NCBI RefSeq assembly: GCF_014649115.1
Contig: NZ_BMSK01000015.1
Coordinates: forward strand, 124,001 to 188,000
DNA length: 64,000 bases
Direction: 5' to 3'
DNA from: Streptomyces eurythermus
Lineage (GTDB): Bacteria > Actinomycetota > Actinomycetes > Streptomycetales > Streptomycetaceae
Below the pieces are notes generated by a model, which worked only from the letters and a program-made list of their open reading frames with translations, had not been told where the DNA came from and did no database searches. A program made the position numbers and the translations under genes. Each line of letters opens with the position of its first letter. Position 1 is the first letter of the stretch. Positions 58,490-64,000 of the stretch are shown here, piece after piece.

Positions 58490-60334
58490 GTGGCGAGCGT
58501 TCCGTATCAGGGGGGACCGGGGGTCCCGCAAGCGCACATGGTGGTGTGCGGTGACGACGGGCTCGCGCACCGGCTGGCCGCCGAGTTGCGCGGGGTCTAC
58601 GACGAACAGGTCACCCTCGTCGTACCGCCGGACCGGCGCACCGCGCGGCCCCCGGTGGTCGGCCGGGCCCGGGCCGCGTCGGCGGCGCTGTTCGACCGGA
58701 TGGTCAGCGCCGCGGTGGGGACGGTCGGCCGGGCGGGCCCGACCGGGCAGCCCACCGTCCCGGCGGCCGGCCAACGTACGGACGCCGAGGGGGTGTTGGC
58801 GGCCGCCGAGCCGACCGAGGCGGTGCTGGCGGAGGCCGGGGTGGCGCGGGCCGCCGCGCTGGCCCTCGTGTACGACGACGACGAGACCAACATCCGCGCC
58901 GCGCTGACCGCCCGCCGGCTCAACCCCCGGCTGCGGCTGGTCCTCAGGCTCTACAACCGGCGGCTGGGCCAGCACATCGAGGAACTCCTCGACCAGGCGG
59001 CCGCGTTGGCCGCCGGGGACGAGACGGCCGGCCCGGGCGCCGGTCTCGACGCCTCCACGACCGTGCTGTCGGACGCCGACACCGCCGCGCCCGTGCTCGC
59101 GGCCACCGCCGTCACCGGCACCAGCAGGGTCGTACAGACCGAGGGCCTGCTGCTGCGGGCCGTGGAACGCCCGCTGTCCGGGGAGGACGGGGCCGGGCTG
59201 TCCACCCTCGCCCTGCTGTCCGGCGGCGATCAGCCACCCCTCCTGCTCCCCGGCGACGAGGAGGTACGGCGGGCCGCCGGCCGGCAGGCCGTGGTGCTGG
59301 AACACGTCTCCTCCCCCACGGACGCGGAGTCCGCCACGCCCGCCCGCCGGCTGACCGGCGTCATGCCGCTCGCCTCGCTCTTCTCCCGGCGGCTGCGCTG
59401 GTCGCTGGCCGGACTGGTCGGCTGCGTGATCGCCCTGGCCGTCACCCTGTGGCTGGTCACCGGCATCGATCCGCTGCGCGCCTGCTACATCACCCTCCTG
59501 GACCTGTTCGCCATCGACGACCCGGCGTTCAAGGAGCCCCTCGGCCGTCAGGTCCTCCAACTCCTGTCCGCGCTCGTCGGACTGCTCCTGCTGCCGGTGC
59601 TGCTGGCCGCCGCGCTGGAGGCGCTCGGCACCTTCCGCACCGCCTCCACCCTGCGCCGGCCGCCCCGCGGGCTGAGCGGTCACGTGGTGCTGCTGGGCCT
59701 CGGCAAGATCGGCACCCGGGTACTGACCCGGCTGCGTGAGCTGAACGTCCCCGTGGTGTGCGTCGAGTCCGACCCCGACGCGCGCGGCCTGGCCACCGCC
59801 CGCCGGCTGCGGGTGCCGGTGGTCCTCGGGGACGTCACCCAGGAGGGCGTCCTGGAGGCGGCCCAGATCCACCGGGCGCGCACGCTGCTCGCGGTGACCA
59901 GCGCCGACACCACCAACCTGGAGGCCGTGCTCTACGCCCGCACGGTCCGCCCGGACCTCCGCGTGGTGCTGCGGCTGTACGACGACGACTTCGCCACCGC
60001 CGTCTACCGCACCCTGCGCGCCGCCCACCCGAACGCCCTGACCCGCAGCCGCAGCGTCACCCATCTGGCCGCGCCCGCGTTCGCCGGGGCGATGCTCGGC
60101 CGGCAGGTCCTGGGCGCGATCGCGGTGGAACGGCGGGTACTGCTCTTCGCCGCGGTCGACGTCGACGGCCACCCTCAACTGGAGGGCCGCACCCTGCGCG
60201 AGGCCTTCCACACCGGCTCCTGGCGCGCCCTGGCCCGCCTGGGCCACCCGGACACCTCCTCCGATCACGTACTGCAGAAGGGCGACCGCGTGGTCGTGGC
60301 GGCGACCCGGAGGGGCTTGGCGGAACTCCGCTGA
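58490..60334 (+). CDS. CASTOR/POLLUX-like two-RCK membrane protein
   Basis: This is a 614-residue protein. An N-terminal Rossmann RCK-type domain begins at MVVCGDDGLAHRLAAEL and contains VARAAALALVYDDDETNIRAAL. A pair of membrane helices lies around residues 290-375 (WSLAGLVGCVIALAVTLWLV; LLSALVGLLLLPVLLAAAL) with a loop resembling a degenerate pore (RACYITLLDLFAID). A second RCK domain, VVLLGLGKIGTRVLTRL, VVLGDVTQEGVLEAAQIH, then a C-terminal TrkA-C-like end. This order (RCK, channel-like helices, RCK) matches putative CASTOR/POLLUX ion channels. The K+ selectivity motif GYG is not seen. The start is GTG 58490 or ATG 58538. Confidence 0.85.
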   Translation: MASVPYQGGPGVPQAHMVVCGDDGLAHRLAAELRGVYDEQVTLVVPPDRRTARPPVVGRARAASAALFDRMVSAAVGTVGRAGPTGQPTVPAAGQRTDAEGVLAAAEPTEAVLAEAGVARAAALALVYDDDETNIRAALTARRLNPRLRLVLRLYNRRLGQHIEELLDQAAALAAGDETAGPGAGLDASTTVLSDADTAAPVLAATAVTGTSRVVQTEGLLLRAVERPLSGEDGAGLSTLALLSGGDQPPLLLPGDEEVRRAAGRQAVVLEHVSSPTDAESATPARRLTGVMPLASLFSRRLRWSLAGLVGCVIALAVTLWLVTGIDPLRACYITLLDLFAIDDPAFKEPLGRQVLQLLSALVGLLLLPVLLAAALEALGTFRTASTLRRPPRGLSGHVVLLGLGKIGTRVLTRLRELNVPVVCVESDPDARGLATARRLRVPVVLGDVTQEGVLEAAQIHRARTLLAVTSADTTNLEAVLYARTVRPDLRVVLRLYDDDFATAVYRTLRAAHPNALTRSRSVTHLAAPAFAGAMLGRQVLGAIAVERRVLLFAAVDVDGHPQLEGRTLREAFHTGSWRALARLGHPDTSSDHVLQKGDRVVVAATRRGLAELR

Positions 60335-60524
60335 CTGCCGTGGCGATCAGATCGTCCGCTTGGTCGGCAGCACCACAAGCCGTGCACCAGGCTCGGATGT
60401 CCGCGTCGGTCGGCTGTACTTCCGCCTTCTCGATACGGGTGGTCTTCGCGGGGTGCCAGCCACACCAGGCGGACAGTTCCCTCTCGGTGAGACCGGCGTC
60501 CTGCCGAAGATGCGCGAGACGCAC
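60335..60524 (-). pseudogene. Truncated XRE/Scr1-type helix-turn-helix gene
   Basis: The minus strand codes LRQDAGLTERELSAWCGWHP AKTTRIEKAEVQPTDADIRA and AWCTACGAADQADDLIATAV, clearly the HTH start of an Scr1/DUF5753-type regulator. Upstream, a TGA stops the frame 3 codons before the first usable GTG (60524). Downstream the frame simply runs into the antisense of the CASTOR/POLLUX-like gene, with no DUF5753 domain. It is therefore a fragment, truncated on both sides, perhaps the scar of a lost abi/XRE pair. Confidence 0.65.
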
Positions 60525-60538
60525 AGCGAGTCAGCAGT

Positions 60539-60566
60539 CCGGGGTTCGTCCGGGGACGAACCCCGG
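60539..60566. terminator. Perfect 12-bp hairpin with a tetraloop
   Basis: CCGGGGTTCGTC (60539-60550) pairs with GACGAACCCCGG (60555-60566) around CGGG. It lies 205 bp beyond the CASTOR/POLLUX-like stop and just upstream of the HTH fragment on the other strand. A terminator is the simplest reading; it has no T-run. The rest of 60335-60792 has no intact gene. Confidence 0.5.
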
Positions 60567-60792
60567 TGCCACCTTGTTCTGCTCTGATGTGTCCAAAACG
60601 CCAAGACCAGTGCTGGTGGCCTCCAGTCGACGGGGAACACCGTCAAGAGTCGAACTCGCCCGCCTTCACCCCAGGGTGACTCGGCGGGCTTCTCGCGGCT
60701 GGTCGTGGTGATCAGGGCGGGATCTGCCGTCGCCTTCCCGTCGGCCGGACTATGATTCGGCCCCCGGCCTCCAGGATTCTTGGACAAGGCGC

Positions 60793-61359
60793 ATGAGTGA
60801 TGTGGGCACCGGTACCGGCAAAGTGGTCGTGAACAGGGCGATGTCGCTGGACGGGTTCATCGCCGGTCCTGGCCACGCGATGGACTGGATCTTCGAGTAC
60901 CTGACCGCGGACGCGTTCCCGGAGGTCATGGCGGCCACGGGCGCCATGCTCGTCGGCCGGGGTACGTACGAGGTGGCCAAGCGTATGGCCGACCAGGACA
61001 CCGTCTACGACGGGGGAGCACAGTTCGTCCTCACCCATGAGCCTCCCGAGGAGCCGGACCCCACCGTCACGTTCCTCACCTGTGACATTGAGGAAGCCGT
61101 TGCCACGGCACGCGGCGCCGCGGGCGGCAAGAACCTGGAGATCCTCGGTGCCGACGTGGCCGCCCAGTGCCTGCGGCGCGGGCTCGTCGACGAGATCCTG
61201 GTGTATGTCCTGCCGGTGCTGCTCGGCGACGGCGTCCGCTTCTCGCCCCCGACCCTCGGCAGGATCGACCTGGAACCCTTCGGCACCACCCGGTCGGGCG
61301 CCGTCACGATGCTCCGCTTCCGCGTACGAAAGCACCCAGCGGTCTCCCGCCGGACGTGA
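60793..61359 (+). CDS. Dihydrofolate reductase-fold (RibD C-terminal-like) protein
   Basis: This 188-residue protein has the DHFR/RibD-C fold: VVVNRAMSLDGFIAGPGHAMDW at the N terminus, ATGAMLVGRGTYEV (NADPH contact), GGKNLEILGADVAAQCLRRGLVDEILVYVLPVLLGDG near the C terminus by segment. This YwjB-like group is common in Streptomyces; its substrate is unknown and true folate reduction is not implied. No partner gene: it is flanked by the truncated HTH gene and a convergent S9 peptidase. No clear Shine-Dalgarno precedes the ATG. Confidence 0.9.
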   Translation: MSDVGTGTGKVVVNRAMSLDGFIAGPGHAMDWIFEYLTADAFPEVMAATGAMLVGRGTYEVAKRMADQDTVYDGGAQFVLTHEPPEEPDPTVTFLTCDIEEAVATARGAAGGKNLEILGADVAAQCLRRGLVDEILVYVLPVLLGDGVRFSPPTLGRIDLEPFGTTRSGAVTMLRFRVRKHPAVSRRT

Positions 61360-61439
61360 GTGACATCCGGCGGGCGTCGGCGTGACGTTCCTCCACGCCC
61401 GTGCCGGCAAACCCGGCCCGGTAGGCCGGCCTCGGCCCG

Positions 61440-63245
61440 TCAGGCCGGCAAGTGCCGGGCCGCGAAGTCCAGTTCCAGTCTCACCTGCTTGATGCGTTCG
61501 TCGACCACCAGGGAGCCGTGGCCCGCGTCGTAGCGGTAGACCTCGTGGGTCGCGCCGCGGGCTTCGAGTCTCTTGACGTAGTTGTCGATCTGGCGGATCG
61601 GGCAGCGGGGGTCGTTGACGCCCGCCGAGATGTGGACCGGGGCCTTGACCTGGTCGACGTAGGTGAGCGGGGAGGACGCGGCGAAGCGGTCCGGGACCTC
61701 CTCGGGGGTGCCGCCCAGCAGCGTGCGGTCCATGGCCTTCAGGGACTCCATCTCGTCGTGGTACGCCGTGACGTAGTCCGCGACCGGCACCACCGCGATG
61801 CCCAGCGCCCAGGCGTCCGGCTGGGTGCCGATGCCGAGCAGGGTGAGGTAGCCGCCCCAGGACGCGCCGGTGAGGATCAGGCGCGCGGGGTCGGCGAGAC
61901 CCGAGGAGACCGCCCACTCCCGGACCGCGGCCACGTCCTCCAGCTCGATCAGGCCCACCCGGTGCTTGAGCGCGTCGGTCCAGGCGCGGCCGTAGCCCGT
62001 GGAGCCGCGGTAGTTGACGCGGACCACCGCGTAGCCGTGGTCGACCCAGGCCGCCGGGCCCGCCGCGAAGGAGTCGCTGTCGTGCCAGGTCGGGCCGCCG
62101 TGCAGGTCGAAGACGGTGGGGAGGGGGCCCGTGGCGCCCGCCGGCTTCTGGACGAGGGCGTGGATGCGGCCGCCGGGCCCTTCCACCCACACGTCCTCCA
62201 CCGGCACCGACGGCGGGCACGCCATGCCCGGGGAGTCCAGCACCACACCGCCGGCCGTGGACCGCACCGCCGGGGGCTCGGCGGCCGACGACCACAGGTA
62301 CTCCACGCTGCCGTCGGGGCGGGCCGTCGCGCCGGAGACCGTGCCGGGCGGGGTCGGGATGCGGGTCAGCTCGCGGGCCGTCAGGTCGTACCGGAACAGC
62401 TCGCTGCGGGCCTCGAAGCCGTGCACGACGAGCAGGGCCGAGCCGTCCGGGTACCACTCGGCGCCGAGATCGCCCGGCAGGTCCAGCGCCAGGTCCGTCT
62501 CCTCGCCCGTCGCCACGTCCCACACCATCGGTTCCCAACGGCCCCGGCGCTGATGGCCGATGAGCAGCCGGGTGTCGCCGTCGACCGGCGCGAAGCCCAG
62601 CACCTCCAGGCCCAGCTCCTCGACACCGCCCTTGGTGTCGTCCAGCTCGGCGACCGTCGTGCCGTCCGGGCGCAGCACCCGCAGGGCGGCGTGCATGGCG
62701 TCGCCGTGCTCGGTGTGCTCGATCGCGATCAGCGAGCCGTCGTACGAGAGGTCGCCGACGCCCGCGGACTCGCGGTGCCGGTAGATCTCCACCGTCTCCG
62801 CGCCCTCGCGCGCCAGGTGGATCGTCGTGCCGTCGTCGTCCGTGGAGCGGCCCACGACCGCCGTGCGGCCGTCGCGGGACAGGGCCAGACCGGCCGGGTA
62901 GGACGGGGCCAGGCCGGGCACGGCCGGCTCGTCCGGGCCGCCCGTGAAGGGCTGGCGGCGCCAGATGCCGAACTCGTCGCCGTCCTTGTCGTCGAACCAC
63001 CAGATCCACGCGCCGTCCGGGGAGAGCACGCCGTCCGTCGTGCCGTTCGGCCGGTCCGTCACCTGCCGCCGCTCGCCCGTCGCGCGGTCCCACGCGTACA
63101 GCTCGTACGTCCCCGTCGCGTTCGACACGAACAGGGCGCGGTCCGGCGCGTCCTCCGCCCAGTCGGGCAGCGAGACCCGCGGCGCCCTGAAACGCCGCTC
63201 CCAGTCCGGCATGTCCGGTGTGTCCGGCGTCCTGCTCTCACTCAT
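61440..63245 (-). CDS. S9 family prolyl oligopeptidase-like peptidase
   Basis: This 601-residue cytoplasmic protein has an N-terminal beta-propeller with WD-like blades (about residues 15-345; GTYELYAWDRATGERRQV, DGVLSPDGAWIWWF, GLALSRDGRTAVVG). A C-terminal alpha/beta-hydrolase domain follows, with Ser in TGASWGGYLTLLG, Asp in GVNDPRCPI and His in DAGHGSLVVDE. HGGPTWHDSDSF gives the oxyanion loop. Acylaminoacyl peptidase or dipeptidyl peptidase-type activity is expected. The ATG at 63245 (MSESRTPD) is used; an ATG at 63257 with CAGTAT six bases before it could be a leaderless start. Confidence 0.92.
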   Translation of the reverse strand: MSESRTPDTPDMPDWERRFRAPRVSLPDWAEDAPDRALFVSNATGTYELYAWDRATGERRQVTDRPNGTTDGVLSPDGAWIWWFDDKDGDEFGIWRRQPFTGGPDEPAVPGLAPSYPAGLALSRDGRTAVVGRSTDDDGTTIHLAREGAETVEIYRHRESAGVGDLSYDGSLIAIEHTEHGDAMHAALRVLRPDGTTVAELDDTKGGVEELGLEVLGFAPVDGDTRLLIGHQRRGRWEPMVWDVATGEETDLALDLPGDLGAEWYPDGSALLVVHGFEARSELFRYDLTARELTRIPTPPGTVSGATARPDGSVEYLWSSAAEPPAVRSTAGGVVLDSPGMACPPSVPVEDVWVEGPGGRIHALVQKPAGATGPLPTVFDLHGGPTWHDSDSFAAGPAAWVDHGYAVVRVNYRGSTGYGRAWTDALKHRVGLIELEDVAAVREWAVSSGLADPARLILTGASWGGYLTLLGIGTQPDAWALGIAVVPVADYVTAYHDEMESLKAMDRTLLGGTPEEVPDRFAASSPLTYVDQVKAPVHISAGVNDPRCPIRQIDNYVKRLEARGATHEVYRYDAGHGSLVVDERIKQVRLELDFAARHLPA

Positions 63246-63315
63246 GGCCCCAGTCATGCGCCCATACTGCCTGGCCGCGCCAACAATTGGGTGGCGGGTG
63301 TGCGCAGCCTGTGGA

Positions 63316-63321
63316 TAACTT
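63316..63321 (+). promoter_or_regulatory. -10 element for a leaderless methyltransferase mRNA
   Basis: TAACTT ends six bases before the ATG at 63328, again with no ribosome-binding sequence. Confidence 0.35.
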
Positions 63322-63327
63322 CCGCGC

Positions 63328-64000
63328 ATGAGCATTTCCGCCGCCTCCTCGCCCATATCCGACGGATCCGGCACCGAAGGTCCCACCCCGTCCGACCCCG
63401 AAGGCCACATCCCCGAAGGCCACATCCCCGAAGGCCGTATCCCGGAAGGCTGGCGCGAGGACAACCGCGCCATGTGGGACGAGCGCGTGCCCCTCCACGT
63501 CGCCAGTCCCTTCTACGACCTCGCCGGTTTCCGCACCCGCCGCGACGACCTGCGCGACTTCGAGACGGCGGAGGTCGGCGACGTCACCGGCAGGACACTC
63601 CTGCACCTCCAGTGCCACATCGGCACCGACACCCTCTCCTGGGCCCACCGGGGCGCCGCCCGCGTCGTCGGCCTGGACTTCTCCGTGCCCGCGGTGGAGG
63701 CGGCCCGCGCCCTCGCGGCCGACCTCGGCTACGGTCCCGAGCGGGCGGCCTTCGTCGCCGGCGACGTGTACGACGCGCCCGGCGCCGTGCCCGAGCCGTC
63801 GTACGACATCGTCTACACCGGGCTCGGTGCCCTGTGCTGGCTGCCGGACATCCGGCGCTGGGCGGAGACGGCGGCCTCACTCGTCGCGCCCGGCGGCTTC
63901 CTGTACCTCGCCGAGTTCCACCCGCTCACCGAGTCCCTGGACGACGAGACCGGCACCCGGATCGTGCGGGACTACTTCACCCGCGACGCGCAGGTGTGGA
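63328..64000 (+). CDS. Class I SAM-dependent methyltransferase (3' end outside the window)
   Basis: The frame runs off the window; 224 residues are visible. The N terminus is low complexity with GHIPEGHIPEGRIPEG repeats. Then come WREDNRAMWDERVPLHVASPFYDLAGF and the SAM-binding fold: LLHLQCHIGTDTLSWA (motif I with Gln-Cys in place of the usual Asp-x-Gly, as in a known methyltransferase 11/25 subgroup), VVGLDFSVPAVEAAR (Asp for ribose), DIVYTGLGALCWLPD and LVAPGGFLYLAEFHP. The substrate is unknown. It is divergent from the S9 peptidase gene. Confidence 0.88.
   Translation, partial: MSISAASSPISDGSGTEGPTPSDPEGHIPEGHIPEGRIPEGWREDNRAMWDERVPLHVASPFYDLAGFRTRRDDLRDFETAEVGDVTGRTLLHLQCHIGTDTLSWAHRGAARVVGLDFSVPAVEAARALAADLGYGPERAAFVAGDVYDAPGAVPEPSYDIVYTGLGALCWLPDIRRWAETAASLVAPGGFLYLAEFHPLTESLDDETGTRIVRDYFTRDAQVW
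63400..63444. repeat. Three tandem 15-bp units in the methyltransferase N terminus
   Basis: GAAGGCCACATCCCC occurs at 63400-63414 and 63415-63429 exactly, with GAAGGCCGTATCCCG at 63430-63444. In frame it codes GHIPE-type pentapeptide repeats before the enzyme fold begins. Confidence 0.8.

Overview
The window is high-GC actinobacterial DNA and almost certainly a Streptomyces chromosome. The evidence is GTG starts, strong GC3 bias, a WblA-type WhiB protein, a type II polyketide cluster, and -10 boxes placed for leaderless transcripts. All assignments rest on reading the sequence; no database search was run.

Region 1 (1-18.9 kb) is conserved core. It runs from the end of nhaA through a holin-like membrane protein, an EphE-like hydrolase, a 59-residue small protein, MarP-type protease, CoA-type NUDIX hydrolase, endonuclease III with a long basic tail, Crp, a metallo-beta-lactamase-fold hydrolase, a second NUDIX protein, RidA, DUF4177, two ArsA/Get3-like ATPases, WblA and a class A penicillin-binding protein. 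The order is that of the mycobacterial Rv3669-Rv3682 neighbourhood (from memory). YqeY, a metallophosphoesterase and a Pr6Pr membrane protein follow.

Region 2 (18.9-23.3 kb) starts at tRNA-Pro(CGG). Behind it lies a less GC-rich stretch with an unknown acidic protein, a DUF3761 lipoprotein, a broken membrane-protein gene and a kinase-fold protein. It looks like an accessory island or its remains. Region 3 (23.3-31.4 kb) holds a secreted GH62 arabinofuranosidase; a ribbon-helix-helix regulator preceded by about ten copies of a 10-bp box at helical spacing; a DUF4097 protein with a DrrAB-type ABC exporter; and a three-gene operon with a TAT-exported multicopper oxidase.

Region 4 (31.7-53.1 kb) is a type II PKS cluster of angucycline type. 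Its minus-strand main run is oxygenase, TcmI-like cyclase, KS-alpha, KS-beta, ACP, ketoreductase, two-domain aromatase, two more FAD oxygenases, phosphopantetheinyl transferase and three acyl-CoA carboxylase subunits. No glycosyltransferase or deoxysugar gene is visible, so an aglycone (oviedomycin-like) product is inferred. MarR, IclR and TetR regulators, an unusual pair (224-aa protein plus excisionase-like HTH), an NmrA-like protein and an MFS exporter flank it.

Region 5 (53.1-64 kb) holds an ArsR regulator with a PNPOx-like flavoprotein, a glutamyl-tRNA synthetase unlike the usual Streptomyces GltX as remembered, glutamine-dependent NAD synthetase, a two-RCK CASTOR/POLLUX-like protein, a truncated HTH gene, a DHFR/RibD-fold protein, an S9 peptidase and the start of a methyltransferase. 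Operators, terminators and leaderless promoters that could be read directly are listed individually.
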